Origin: Nocardia pseudobrasiliensis NBRC 108224
GTDB lineage: Bacteria > Actinomycetota > Actinomycetes > Mycobacteriales > Mycobacteriaceae
NCBI RefSeq assembly: GCF_001613105.1
Contig: NZ_BDBS01000009.1
Span: 186,001 to 250,000 of the forward strand
DNA length: 64,000 nucleotides
Direction of reading: 5' to 3'
Shown: in pieces, positions 10,161 to 19,361 of the stretch
Numbering within the stretch: position 1 is the first letter of the stretch
How the letters are laid out: the number at the start of each line of letters is the position of its first letter
Position numbers and translations under genes: made by a program
Notes under the pieces: model-generated
Databases searched by the model: none
Told to the model about the DNA's origin: nothing
Seen by the model: only the letters and a program-made list of their open reading frames with translations

Positions 10161-11933
10161 TCACTTCACCGTCCGCAGAAACCGACCCGCCGCATCCACG
10201 GCCGGGGTGGAACTGCCCGCGTCGGAGATGAATACCGCCAGCGCCAGATCGCCATCGATGCCGACGAACCAGCCGTGCGCGTGCTTGTCGTCGATGTACT
10301 CCGCGGTGCCCGTCTTGCCCAACATGCCCGGAATGTCGCGCAACTGGGTGGCGGTGCCGTTCGTAATCGTCTCGCGCATCATGGATTTCACCCGGTCGGC
10401 GACGGCGGCCGGAAGCGGTTCCGGATTGTGGTCGGGCACACCGGGTTTGCCGTTGACAATGGTCGGCGCGGGCACCGAACCGTGCGCGAGCGCCGCGGCG
10501 ACCAGCGCCATGCCGAACGGGGTCGCGGTCACCTTGCCCTGACCGATCCCCTCCTCGACGCGCAGCGCCGCGGTGTCGGCGACGGGAACCTTGCCGGTGA
10601 CCGTGGTCATGCCCGGCGCGGTGTAGTCGATACCCAGGCCCAGTTGTGCGGCGGCCTTGGCGAGGCCGTCCGGCGGCAGGTTCACCGCCAACCGGCCCAT
10701 CGTGGTGTTGCAGGAGCGCGCGAACGCGGTGTGCAGCGGCACCTGGCCGAGGTCGAAGTTGTTGTCGTTGGGGATCTGACGACCCTCGATGTTCTCGGTG
10801 CCCGGACAGGGCAGCACGGTGTCCGGGGTGACCTGACCGGCCTGCAACGCCGCGGACACGGTGACGGTCTTGAACGTCGAGCCCGGTGGATACAGACCGG
10901 TGAGCGCGATCGGGCCCTGCGCGTCGGCCGGGGCGTTCTGGGCCAGGGCCAGCAGATTGCCGGTGGACGGCTGGATGACGACCATGGCCGCCGGGGTGGG
11001 GATGGGCGTGAGTGCGTCCTCGGCGGCGCGCAGCATGCCGATGTCGAGGGTGCTCGGGATATCGGCGACCGGTTTGGCGTCCTGACCGCCGATTCGCTGA
11101 GTGCCGCCCGCGGTCTGGGCGCGTACCGCCCAGCCCGCCGCGGCGTCGGAGTCGTGCTGCCACAGCTCCGACAGGCCGGACAGGGTCGGCGAGGAGAGCG
11201 TTTTGTCGGTGGCCACCAGGCGGGTCTGCGGGGCGAGGGTCACATTCGGCAGGGCCGTGAGCCGATCGGAGATCGGGGCGAGATCGGCCTGGCGCAGATT
11301 GACGGCGGTGATGGATTTGCCCTGCGCGGCGGACAATTCGGACTGTAGCGCGGCCGCGGTGATGCTCGGGTCGATCGGATTCAACAGGGCGGCAAGGGCG
11401 TTGAGATCCGCGCCCGGGGCGACATCGACCAGCGTGATGACCTGCTGGGTGAGCAGTTCCGCGCCGGTGCGGTCCAGTACGCGCGCGGCGGGCTCGGGAT
11501 AGACCGTGCCGTAACTCAGTGGGCCCGTATCGAGTCCGGGCGCGACGGTGGCCGGACTCCAGCGGATCTTCCAGTTGTCGCCGGCGCGCACCGCGGTTCC
11601 GTTGGTCGTATAGGACCACTGGTTCTTGCCGTCCTGGCCGAGCTTCCAGGTGGTGTTGAGCGTGAAAGTAGCGCCCGCGTCGTTCTTCTCGACCGTGCCG
11701 ACCTCGACGCGCACATCCTTGCCGAGACTGTCGAACAGCTTGCTCAGCGTCTCCGCGGCCTGGGCTGGATCGCTGGTGATCGCGGCCGCGGCGGCCGGAT
11801 CCTCACGGCCCAGCGCATCGGCGAAATTGTGTACCGTGCTGTTCAACCGGTCGGCCGCTTTATCTCCCGAACAGCCGGCGAGGGCCAGGGCAGGGGTGGC
11901 GAACAGGGCGAACAACCTCGTACTCGTACGCAC
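10161..11933 (-). CDS. Penicillin-binding lipoprotein (MecA-N/NTF2-like plus transpeptidase)
   Basis: 590 aa. A lipoprotein signal ends LALAGC with Cys at about residue 20. An NTF2-like MecA N-terminal domain follows (HNFADALGREDPAAAAAI... TFTLNTTWKLGQDG), then a PBP dimerisation part and a class-B transpeptidase domain with PPGSTFKTVT (SxxK, about 349), RSCNTTMG (SxN, about 405) and LGKTGTAEY (KTG, about 539). This is the architecture of M. tuberculosis Rv2864c (PBP-lipo). It cross-links peptidoglycan on the outer face of the membrane. The GTG at 11933 is chosen because it places the lipobox correctly and has TAGGGT 7 nt upstream, consistent with a leaderless mRNA. Confidence 0.92.
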   Translation of the reverse strand: MRTSTRLFALFATPALALAGCSGDKAADRLNSTVHNFADALGREDPAAAAAITSDPAQAAETLSKLFDSLGKDVRVEVGTVEKNDAGATFTLNTTWKLGQDGKNQWSYTTNGTAVRAGDNWKIRWSPATVAPGLDTGPLSYGTVYPEPAARVLDRTGAELLTQQVITLVDVAPGADLNALAALLNPIDPSITAAALQSELSAAQGKSITAVNLRQADLAPISDRLTALPNVTLAPQTRLVATDKTLSSPTLSGLSELWQHDSDAAAGWAVRAQTAGGTQRIGGQDAKPVADIPSTLDIGMLRAAEDALTPIPTPAAMVVIQPSTGNLLALAQNAPADAQGPIALTGLYPPGSTFKTVTVSAALQAGQVTPDTVLPCPGTENIEGRQIPNDNNFDLGQVPLHTAFARSCNTTMGRLAVNLPPDGLAKAAAQLGLGIDYTAPGMTTVTGKVPVADTAALRVEEGIGQGKVTATPFGMALVAAALAHGSVPAPTIVNGKPGVPDHNPEPLPAAVADRVKSMMRETITNGTATQLRDIPGMLGKTGTAEYIDDKHAHGWFVGIDGDLALAVFISDAGSSTPAVDAAGRFLRTVK

Positions 11934-11991
11934 CCGCCCGACCCTACCGGCCACAACAGCTACCGCCCGGAAACGTACGTTTTGTCGGGTG

Positions 11992-12855
11992 TCATCGCAC
12001 CCAGAAGCCGGTCGCCAGTCGTTCGGCGTCGGCATCGTCGAGTTCGATGTCGAATTCCTCGGCCAGCAGAGCGGGCAGTTCCTCGGGAGCCACATCGCTG
12101 GACTGCCAACTGCCGTCCGGATATTCGCTGGTCCAGGTGCGATCGTCGAGCACGTGATGGACATGGGGCCGGAAGCGTTGCACGAACGGGCGGGTGACGA
12201 ACGGTGAGCGCGGTGAGGTGGCGACGAAGTGATTGCCGACCGCGTAGTCGATGCGGTACTGCGGGTTCAGGGTGAATGTGTGGCGATCGATCCAGCCGTC
12301 GCGGCCGAGCTGATGCAGCGTCCACAGTTCGCTGTCCAGTTCGCCGCGGCCGCGCTCGAGCCGATAGCGCCACTCTCCCGCCGCCACCTCACCCGCGTCC
12401 GCCCTCAGCTCCAGTGGAGCCAGCGGCCCCGACCCGAAACCGACGTCGCACAGCCAGATTCGCTCATCGTCGTCGGTGGTGACGCGCAGCAGCGCGTGCG
12501 TGGCCGGTCGCAATGCCCCCGTCGCGCCCATGCTGACCCGAGCGTGCAATCCGGTGACGCCGAAGCCGAGCCGCTCCAGCGCGGCCGCGAACAGGCCGAC
12601 GTTCTCATAGCAGTAGGCCCCGTGCCGTCGCCGAACGACCTTGTCCAGCAACGACTCCGGATCCAACGGAACCGGTCGCCCGAATACCGGTTCGAGATTC
12701 TCGAACGGAATCGTGGTGGTGTGGGCGAACTGCACCGCCCGCAGAGTCGCCACACTCGCGCTCCGCTCCCCGTCGAACCCGATATGCCCGAAATAGGCAT
12801 CGAGATCCAACGCATCCCCGTCCCAGTGATACGCCGCCTCCGCGGGCTTACCCAT
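11992..12855 (-). CDS. nat: Arylamine N-acetyltransferase
   Basis: 287 aa acetyl-CoA:arylamine N-acetyltransferase fold. Seen: TIPFENLEPVFGRPVPLDPESLLDK; catalytic Cys in GAYCYENVGLF (family consensus RGGYCFE), His in ATHALLRV, and Asp in WLCDVGFGSGPLAPL. In mycobacteria NAT acetylates isoniazid and affects sterol-derived CoA metabolism; no sterol genes are adjacent here. The ATG at 12855 has GGAGG 6 nt upstream; longer readings to 12900 lack such a site. It diverges from the winged-helix gene at 12949. Confidence 0.93.
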   Translation of the reverse strand: MGKPAEAAYHWDGDALDLDAYFGHIGFDGERSASVATLRAVQFAHTTTIPFENLEPVFGRPVPLDPESLLDKVVRRRHGAYCYENVGLFAAALERLGFGVTGLHARVSMGATGALRPATHALLRVTTDDDERIWLCDVGFGSGPLAPLELRADAGEVAAGEWRYRLERGRGELDSELWTLHQLGRDGWIDRHTFTLNPQYRIDYAVGNHFVATSPRSPFVTRPFVQRFRPHVHHVLDDRTWTSEYPDGSWQSSDVAPEELPALLAEEFDIELDDADAERLATGFWVR

Positions 12856-12948
12856 CTTCGCCTCCGTCTCGCTACACCCGCTGTGGACAACCGCCGGCAA
12901 CCCTTACATGTTCCGCGAGGGGCCGGGAGGCGGGGTTAGGATTCGACC

Positions 12949-14121
12949 GTGCGTTCGATTGACGTGGGCGAGCGGCGGGCTCGGCTGGCAGTGCGGCATC
13001 GGCTGGCGGCGGAGTATCGGAGTGGGGATGTGGCGGGTATCGCGGGGGCGATGGTCGCATTGCATGCCACCGATCCGGCGACGGTGTATTTGTCGGTGGC
13101 CGCGCGAGGGGTGGGGCTCGAGCCCGGGCATGTGGAGAAGGTGCTGTACGAGGATCGGACGCTGCTGCGGATGTTGGCCATGCGGCGGACGATGTTCGTG
13201 GTGCCGGTGGATCTGGTGCCCGCGCTACAGGCTTCGGTGGCCGATGCGCTGGCGGACAAGCAGCGGCGGACCTATGGGCGATATCTGACCGAGGTGGTCG
13301 AGGGAGATGTGGGGGCGTGGCTGGCCGAGGTGGAGCAGGAGACCCATCGGGTGCTGCTCGAACGTGGCAGCGCGACGGGGGCGCAATTGGGTGCGGCGGT
13401 GCCGCAGTTGCGCACGCAGGTGGATACCGCGCCGGGCAAGCCGTATTCGAAGCCGACCAATATCACCACCTGGGTGCTGGTGACGCTCGGCTGTTCGGGG
13501 GCGATCGTGCGGGGGCGGCCGGGTGGCACGTGGACGAGTAGTCGGTACAGCTGGACGCCGATCGAATCGTGGTTGCCCGCGGGCATTCCCGCGATGCCGA
13601 TCGATCGGGCGCGGGCCGAGTTGGCGCGACGCTGGCTGCGCGCCTTCGGTCCAGCGCCGGTCTCGGATTTCAAATGGTGGACCGGGTGGGGCCTGGGGGA
13701 GGCACGAAAAGCCCTGGCTCAGTTGGATATCGAAGAGGTGGATCTCGACGGGGTCACCGGTGTCGCACTGGCCGACGATCTCGAGCCGGTGGCCGCGCCG
13801 GAGCCGTGGGCGGCGCTGCTGCCCGCATTGGATCCGACTCCGATGGGGTGGCAGTCGCGCGAGTGGTTCCTCGGGGAGCACGGGCCCGCGCTGTTCGATC
13901 GCTTCGGCAATATCGGTCCGACGGTGTGGTGGGACGGGCGGATCGTCGGCGGGTGGGGGCAGCGGCGGGACGGTGAAATCGCCTGGCGGGCTTTGGAAGA
14001 TGTCGGCGGCGCGGCGCGGGCGGCGATCGAGGCGGAGGCCGAGCGGGTACGGGAGTGGTTCGGTGAGGTGCGGGCGATTCCGCGATTCCGTACGCCGTTG
14101 GAGCGGGAGTTGACCGCATGA
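12949..14121 (+). CDS. Winged helix DNA-binding domain protein (HTH_42 family)
   Basis: 390 aa. Matches the HTH_42/YcaQ-AlkX-type family: RLAAEYRSGDVAGIAGAMVALHATDPATVYLSV, RMLAMRRTMFVVPVDLVP, FKWWTGWGLGEARKAL, and C-terminal PTVWWDGRIVGGWGQR. Family members include DNA glycosylases that unhook crosslinks in the YcaQ/AlkZ branch; the QxQ/QxD catalytic motif of that branch is not evident here, so a glycosylase activity cannot be claimed. GTG at 12949 follows TAGGAT by 6 nt (leaderless). The gene is unusually rich in G at third positions but otherwise fits its neighbours. Confidence 0.85.
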   Translation: MRSIDVGERRARLAVRHRLAAEYRSGDVAGIAGAMVALHATDPATVYLSVAARGVGLEPGHVEKVLYEDRTLLRMLAMRRTMFVVPVDLVPALQASVADALADKQRRTYGRYLTEVVEGDVGAWLAEVEQETHRVLLERGSATGAQLGAAVPQLRTQVDTAPGKPYSKPTNITTWVLVTLGCSGAIVRGRPGGTWTSSRYSWTPIESWLPAGIPAMPIDRARAELARRWLRAFGPAPVSDFKWWTGWGLGEARKALAQLDIEEVDLDGVTGVALADDLEPVAAPEPWAALLPALDPTPMGWQSREWFLGEHGPALFDRFGNIGPTVWWDGRIVGGWGQRRDGEIAWRALEDVGGAARAAIEAEAERVREWFGEVRAIPRFRTPLERELTA

Positions 14122-14455
14122 GTGTGGCGGAAATCACGACCCTGTAATTCGGGCTGTTCGGCCGGGAGCATCGGCGTGTGCCCGGCGCGGCCCTCGGCGC
14201 GTTCGGACGATGCCGTAGCGCTCGATCGGATGCTGGTCGTCTCGGAGGCGGGCAGGTCATCGGGACGGTGAAATTTCATCGGTCGCAGGCGGTTCCAGAT
14301 GCAAGGGAATTGCTTGGATATTGCCCCGCGCGCTGGGATCAGTCGGATCGGCTATTGCCGAACCGGCCGCGGCCGATATCCGCGCGTCAGGTCGGGCGCA
14401 CTCTGTTAGCGTCGGTCCGTTCCGTTCTCGAGTTCGCGTCTCGGAGGTGATCACC
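14122..14455. other. Intergenic stretch of 334 bp with only a promoter candidate
   Basis: No ORF here has a believable start and protein. TAGCGT at 14407-14412 is a possible -10 for the downstream gene, giving a leader of about 35-45 nt. Otherwise nothing recognisable is seen. Confidence 0.4.
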
Positions 14456-14872
14456 TTGTCCGCCGTCGATCGTCCCCCTCCGGAAGGATTGCGCGACAGC
14501 GTCTTTCGCGACGCCGCCGTCGGCGTCTGCGCGCTGGTGAGCACCGCCGGAACGACCGGGGATCCGGATCGCCGTGTCCGGATCGCCAACCGTGTCGGCA
14601 GTGCCGCTGTCCTGCACCACTTTCCGCAGCGAGAGCTGCGAACCCTGTTCGAAGACAATTGGCTTCGGCTGAATCTGGATCCAGCGTTCGGCCGGGCGTA
14701 TGTCATGCAGCAGGTCGCCCGGGCGACCGGCCGACCCGCGCAGGCACGCGCCGCGGTGCGCATCGGGCTCGAAATCGCCGGGGCCGACGGCGATGTCGGC
14801 GATCGGGGCGCCGCCGCGCTGCGCGAATGCTGCCGGGTGCTGCGATTGACCCCGGCGGAATTCGGGTTGTAG
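14456..14872 (+). CDS. TerB-like (tellurite-resistance fold) protein
   Basis: 138 aa. The C-terminal half (AAVRIGLEIAGADGDVGDRGAAALRECCRVLRLTPAEFGL) has the TerB helical pattern with the acidic ADGD turn. The N-terminal half carries SVFRDAAVGVCALVSTAG and a predicted helical bundle. TerB-like proteins bind metal ions and accompany tellurite/stress-response systems, but no terZ/terD/terC genes are present. The start is set at TTG 14456: GGAGGTGATC immediately upstream matches the 16S anti-Shine-Dalgarno over 10 bases, and no ATG is better placed. Confidence 0.72.
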   Translation: MSAVDRPPPEGLRDSVFRDAAVGVCALVSTAGTTGDPDRRVRIANRVGSAAVLHHFPQRELRTLFEDNWLRLNLDPAFGRAYVMQQVARATGRPAQARAAVRIGLEIAGADGDVGDRGAAALRECCRVLRLTPAEFGL

Positions 14873-14876
14873 TCCG

Positions 14877-15734
14877 CTAGAAGTCCAGGCCGAGGTCCAG
14901 GGCGCGCACCGAGTGGGTGAGTGCGCCGACGGCCATGTAGTCGACACCGGTCCGGGCGTATTCCGAAGCGACGTCGAGGGTCAGGCCGCCGGAGGATTCG
15001 AGCTCGGTCCGCGGCGCGCGGGCGTCGCGGCGCTGCACCGCCGCCTGGGTGGCCCAGAGCGGAAAATTGTCCAACAGAACCAGTTCCACATCCTCGGCGA
15101 GTACGGCGTCGAGCTGATCGAGACTGTCGACCTCCACCTCACAGGCGATCTCGGGATTCAACTCCCGCACCGCCCGCAACGCGGCGACCGCCGACCCCGC
15201 GGCCACCACATGGTTGTCCTTGATCAGGGCCGCGTCCCCCAGCCCCATCCGATGATTGACCCCGCCACCGGCGCGCACCGCGTACTTCTGCAAGGCCCGC
15301 AACCCCGGCAACGTCTTACGGCTGTCCCGAACCCGACACCGCGTCCCCGACACCGCCTCCACCCACGCGGCGGTGGTCGTGGCGATCCCCGACATATGCG
15401 TCACCAGATTCAACATGGTCCGCTCGGCCACCAACAGCCCCCGGGTGGGCGCCACCACACTCAACACCGAATCCCCCGCCCCCACCCGACTCCCATCCGA
15501 AACCCGCCCCGCCACTTCATATTTCCCCGCCCCGATGACCTCATCCAGCACCAGCAACCCCACATCGATCCCCGCCACGACCCCCGCCTGCCGCGACACC
15601 ATCTCAGCCTTCACCACCGCCTCCTCGGAGACGGTCGCCAAGGTGGTCACATCGGGCCCATACCGAAGATCCTCATCCAACCCGGCCCGAACAACCCGCA
15701 ACACTTCGTCCCGATCCAGCCCGGCATCCAACAT
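14877..15734 (-). CDS. nadC: Nicotinate-nucleotide pyrophosphorylase (carboxylating)
   Basis: 285 aa quinolinate phosphoribosyltransferase, making nicotinate mononucleotide from quinolinate and PRPP. Seen: EDLRYGPDVTT, ERTMLNLVTHMSGIAT, RDSRKTLPGLRALQKYAVRAGGGVNHRMGLGDAALIKDNH (the central PRPP/quinolinate site), EVEVDSLDQ, ESSGGLTLD. AGGAG lies 7 nt before ATG 15734; an adjacent GTG (15737) is possible. It is 33 nt downstream of nadB and completes the nadABC pathway. Confidence 0.96.
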   Translation of the reverse strand: MLDAGLDRDEVLRVVRAGLDEDLRYGPDVTTLATVSEEAVVKAEMVSRQAGVVAGIDVGLLVLDEVIGAGKYEVAGRVSDGSRVGAGDSVLSVVAPTRGLLVAERTMLNLVTHMSGIATTTAAWVEAVSGTRCRVRDSRKTLPGLRALQKYAVRAGGGVNHRMGLGDAALIKDNHVVAAGSAVAALRAVRELNPEIACEVEVDSLDQLDAVLAEDVELVLLDNFPLWATQAAVQRRDARAPRTELESSGGLTLDVASEYARTGVDYMAVGALTHSVRALDLGLDF

Positions 15735-15767
15735 CACTGCACTCCTATTAGTTTCGAATCCTGTGGG

Positions 15768-17366
15768 TCATGAGGCTCGGGGGACTGTGGTGGGTGGCCA
15801 GTGGCCGGGGCGGTCGGCGCCTTCCGGGGCGAGTTGGGGGCGGCCGTCGGGGCCCAGGCGGAGGGGGAGGCTGCGGTGGAAGTCGTCGCGGGGGGTGGGG
15901 TGGTCGGATCGGGTGTGGCAGCCTCGGGTTTCGGTTCGGGCCGCGGCTGCTATGAGGAGGGTTCTGGCGGTGAGGGTCAGGGCCGCGTCTTCCAGGGCGG
16001 TGAGGTCGGGGGTGGTGGGGGGCTCGGCGCGGTGGAGTTGGAGTAGGCGTAGGACCGCGGCTCGTAGGCCGTCGCCGTCGCGGACTACCGCGGCGTGGTC
16101 GGTCATCAAGGCCTGCAGGGCTTTTCGGTCGGCTCGCGGGAACGACAGTGCGGGGATGTCGGTGACGCGGGCTCGGACCTCGACGCGTTCGGTGGCGGCC
16201 GCGCCCGCTCGCTCGCCGACCACCAGGCCCTCGAGGAGGCTGTTGGAGGCCAGACGGTTGGCGCCGTGCAGGCCGGTGCGGGCCACCTCGCCCGCGGCGT
16301 AGAGGCCGGGAACCGTGGTGCGGCCGGACGGGTCGGTGACGACGCCGCCGCATTGATAGTGCGCGGCGGGCGCTACGGGGATCAGGTCCGCCCGCGGGTC
16401 GATGCCCGCGGCCAGACAGGAGGCGGTGATGGTCGGGAAGCGTCGGTCGAAGCCCTCGATCGCTCGGGCGTCGAGGTAGACGTGATCGACACCCGCCTCC
16501 CGCATCCGCGCGGCGATGGCACGCGAGACCACATCGCGCGGGGCGAGATCACCGCGCGGATGCACCCCGGCCGTCACCGAACAACCCTCGTGATCGACCA
16601 GAATCGCGCCCTCACCGCGTACGGCCTCGCTGATCAACGGACGCCGCCCGAGACCACCGGCGGTGAACAGCACGGTCGGATGGAACTGCACGAATTCCAG
16701 ATCCGCCACCACCGCCCCGGCCCGCAGCGCCAGCGCCACACCGTCGGCCGTCGCCCCGGAGGGATTGGTACTGCACGCGTACAGCTGCCCGAGCCCGCCG
16801 GTCGCCAGCAGCACCGCGGGCGCGTGCACCACACCCAGCCCTCGCTCCGACACCACGAGCACACCCCGAACCCCACCGGGCCCGGTCACGACGTCCACCG
16901 CGGCGGCCCCGAACAGCACCGGCAGCCCGGCCGCGTTCAATGCCCGCTGCACCTCCGCCCCGGTGGCATCGCCGCCCGCGTGAATGATGCGCCGCGTACT
17001 GTGCCCGCCCTCGCGCGTGCGCGAAACCTCCCCGTCGCGACCGAGATCGAAGACCGCGCCGAGATCGGTCAGCGCCGCCACCGCCGCGCCGCCACCCGCC
17101 ACGATCGAGCGCACCGCCTCGACGTCACACAGCCCGGCCCCGGCGACCACGGTGTCGTGTACATGCGATTCCACCGAATCACCCTGCGGCGCAACGACCG
17201 CGATCCCACCCTGTGCGTACTGGGTGGAGGTGTCGGCCGGACCGCCCTTGCTCAGCGTCAACACCCGAAGCCCGCGCAGTGCGGCGGTGCGCGCCGCGGT
17301 CAAGCCCGCCACGCCACCGCCGATCACCACCAGATCGGCCTCGGCCTCCCAGACGGGCGCGGTCAT
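15768..17366 (-). CDS. nadB: L-aspartate oxidase
   Basis: 532 aa FAD enzyme oxidising L-aspartate to iminoaspartate, the substrate of NadA. Seen: Rossmann motif [35 protein letters not shown], catalytic-region [80 protein letters not shown]. The C-terminal about 50 residues are Pro/Arg-rich and divergent. ATG 17366 overlaps the nadA stop (ATGA), so translation is coupled. Confidence 0.96.
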   Translation of the reverse strand: MTAPVWEAEADLVVIGGGVAGLTAARTAALRGLRVLTLSKGGPADTSTQYAQGGIAVVAPQGDSVESHVHDTVVAGAGLCDVEAVRSIVAGGGAAVAALTDLGAVFDLGRDGEVSRTREGGHSTRRIIHAGGDATGAEVQRALNAAGLPVLFGAAAVDVVTGPGGVRGVLVVSERGLGVVHAPAVLLATGGLGQLYACSTNPSGATADGVALALRAGAVVADLEFVQFHPTVLFTAGGLGRRPLISEAVRGEGAILVDHEGCSVTAGVHPRGDLAPRDVVSRAIAARMREAGVDHVYLDARAIEGFDRRFPTITASCLAAGIDPRADLIPVAPAAHYQCGGVVTDPSGRTTVPGLYAAGEVARTGLHGANRLASNSLLEGLVVGERAGAAATERVEVRARVTDIPALSFPRADRKALQALMTDHAAVVRDGDGLRAAVLRLLQLHRAEPPTTPDLTALEDAALTLTARTLLIAAAARTETRGCHTRSDHPTPRDDFHRSLPLRLGPDGRPQLAPEGADRPGHWPPTTVPRAS

Positions 17367-18388
17367 TCCCCGCCGCCGGGATTGCCGATCTCGATCATCC
17401 GCTGCACCGACTTGCGGCCCGCCGCAGCGGTTTCCGGATCCACATGCACCTCGTCACGCCCCTCGACAAGGCACCGCAGCAGGGCGGCCGGGGTGATCAT
17501 CTTCATGTATTTGCACGAGGCGCGATCGTTGACGGCCTGGAAGTCGATGCCCGGCGCGGCCTTTCGCAGCTGATGCAGCATGCCGACCTCGGTGGCGACC
17601 AGCACCTGATTCGACTTGGCGGCCTTGGCGGCATCGATCATGCCGCCGGTGGACAGGATGTGCACCCGGTCGGCCGGGAACGCACCCTCCCCCGCCAGAT
17701 ACAGAGCCGACGTGGCGCAACCACATTCGGGGTGTACGAACAGCTCCGCGTCGGGATGGGTGCGCGCCTGCTCGGTCAGCTCGTCGCCGTTGATACCCGC
17801 GTGCACATGGCACTCCCCGGCCCAGATGTGCATATTCTCCCGGCCGGTGACCCGCTTGACGTGCGCTCCCAGGAACTGGTCGGGCAGGAACAGCACCTCC
17901 CGATCCGGATCTATCGAGGCGACCACGTCCACGGCATTGGAGGAGGTGCAGCAGATATCGGTGAGCGCCTTTACCGCGGCCGTGGTGTTCACATACGACA
18001 CCACCAGCGCGTCGGGATGCTCGGCCTTCCACGCGCTCAGTTCGTCGGCGCTGATCGAATCGGCCAGCGAGCAGCCCGCGCGCTGATCCGGGATCAGGAC
18101 CGTCTTGTCCGGGCTGAGGATCTTCGCCGTCTCGGCCATGAAGTGCACACCGCAGAACACGATGGTGTCCTCGGGCGCCTGCGCGGCGATCCGGGACAGC
18201 GCCAGGGAGTCACCGACGTGATCGGCGACATCCTGGATCTCGGGCAGCTGGTAGTTGTGCGCCAGGATCGTGGCGTTGCGCTCGCGCGCCAGCCGCTTGA
18301 TCTCCTGCGCCCATTCCGGGGTCGCCTCGACCCCGGTGAACCCCGACGGACCGTCCACAACGTGCCCGGCAAGCATCATCGTCGCCAT
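17363..18388 (-). CDS. nadA: Quinolinate synthase
   Basis: 341 aa [4Fe-4S] enzyme condensing iminoaspartate with DHAP. Seen: [37 protein letters not shown], cluster-ligand candidates in [17 protein letters not shown] and [21 protein letters not shown], and STGGMI. GGAG lies upstream of ATG 18388, which gives a standard N-terminus ([10 protein letters not shown]); the 18436 reading extends into the promoter. Transcription probably starts near the NrtR palindrome at 18441-18461. Confidence 0.96.
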   Translation of the reverse strand: MATMMLAGHVVDGPSGFTGVEATPEWAQEIKRLARERNATILAHNYQLPEIQDVADHVGDSLALSRIAAQAPEDTIVFCGVHFMAETAKILSPDKTVLIPDQRAGCSLADSISADELSAWKAEHPDALVVSYVNTTAAVKALTDICCTSSNAVDVVASIDPDREVLFLPDQFLGAHVKRVTGRENMHIWAGECHVHAGINGDELTEQARTHPDAELFVHPECGCATSALYLAGEGAFPADRVHILSTGGMIDAAKAAKSNQVLVATEVGMLHQLRKAAPGIDFQAVNDRASCKYMKMITPAALLRCLVEGRDEVHVDPETAAAGRKSVQRMIEIGNPGGGE

Positions 18389-18440
18389 GGCAGCTCCTTC
18401 CACAAGCGGTCGGCACCCGTGCCGATTCGCATACAACCGG

Positions 18441-18461
18441 TTTTCGACTTATAATCGAAAA
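18441..18461. promoter_or_regulatory. NrtR operator and divergent promoter between nadA and nrtR
   Basis: A perfect inverted repeat TTTTCGA-N7-TCGAAAA. The spacer and right arm contain plus-strand TATAAT (18450-18455), 7 nt before the nrtR GTG; on the minus strand TATAAG (18453-18448) can serve nadA with a leader of about 55 nt. Binding here would cover both -10 boxes and so repress nadABC and nrtR together. Nudix-like NrtR regulators of NAD synthesis are known to sit divergently to nad genes. Confidence 0.8.
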
Positions 18462-18462
18462 C

Positions 18463-19221
18463 GTGCCCCATAGTAGCACCATTCACGAATCGCTCACCGC
18501 CGTGTTCCAGGTTCGTCGCTTCCCCGACATGATCACCGCAGGTCAGAGCCGTAGCGAGCCCGTCGATCCGAATTCCGTGCGCCCGGCGCCCGGCTGGCAC
18601 ACCGAACTGGCGGTGCTGCTGTGGCAGCGAGCGATGGAACCGCAAACCGGCACCTGGTCGCTACCGGGCGGTCGGTTGCGCGACGACGAGGACCTCGACG
18701 CCTCGGCCCGGCGACAGCTCGCCGAGAAGGTGGATGTGCGCGAACTGTGGCACCTCGAGCAGCTGTCGGTGTTCAGCGATCCGCATCGCGTCCCCGGCCC
18801 GCGCCGCATCGCCTCGGCCTATCTGGGCCTGGTCCCCCTGACCGCCGATCCGCGACTTCCCGCCGACACCCGGTGGCAACCGGTGTCCACGCTGCCCGAT
18901 ATGTCCTTCGATCACGGCACGGTCGTCCATCACGCCCGCGCCCGCTTGGCCGCCAAACTCTCCTACACCAATATCGCCTTCGCGCTGGCCCCCGCCGCCT
19001 TCACCATGTCCACCCTTCGCGAAATCTACTGCGCCGCATTGGGATACGATGTGGATACGACGAACCTGCAACGAGTCCTGTCTCGCCGCAAGGTGATCAC
19101 ACCCACCGGCGCCACCGCCGCACCGGGCAAAACCGGCGGCCGCCCCGCCGCGGTCTATCGCTACACCGATACCGGCATTCGGGTCACCGATGAATTTGCC
19201 GCGCTGCGCCCGCCGAACTGA
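18463..19221 (+). CDS. nrtR: NrtR-type Nudix-related NAD biosynthesis repressor
   Basis: 252 aa. An N-terminal Nudix-like domain (about 10-155) keeps the fold: ELAVLLWQRA, GTWSLPGGRLRDDEDLDASARRQLAEKV. The canonical catalytic REUXEEXGU box is degenerate (no EE pair), as expected for a regulator that binds ADP-ribose rather than hydrolysing it. The C-terminal winged helix (about 165-245; FTMSTLREIYCAALGYDVDTTNLQRVLSRRKVI, KTGGRPAAVYRYT) is the NrtR DNA-binding type. GTG at 18463 is leaderless (TATAAT 7 nt upstream). Divergent nadABC is the evident target. Confidence 0.9.
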   Translation: MPHSSTIHESLTAVFQVRRFPDMITAGQSRSEPVDPNSVRPAPGWHTELAVLLWQRAMEPQTGTWSLPGGRLRDDEDLDASARRQLAEKVDVRELWHLEQLSVFSDPHRVPGPRRIASAYLGLVPLTADPRLPADTRWQPVSTLPDMSFDHGTVVHHARARLAAKLSYTNIAFALAPAAFTMSTLREIYCAALGYDVDTTNLQRVLSRRKVITPTGATAAPGKTGGRPAAVYRYTDTGIRVTDEFAALRPPN

Positions 19222-19361
19222 CCACGCGGTAACCGCAGCGTTTACGACATAGCGACAACAATTTCGCGCCATCGCCCCCGGGCCGCCCCGCCCTCTGGTA
19301 TCGAAGAACCAGCGCTGGAAAACCGTTGTGCGACTAGGTGGCCCGACTGGAAGGTATGCCG

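Noticed and set aside
12949..14121. YcaQ/AlkX DNA glycosylase
   Set aside because: The overall family fits, but no QxQ/QxD catalytic motif was found; the activity is not claimed.
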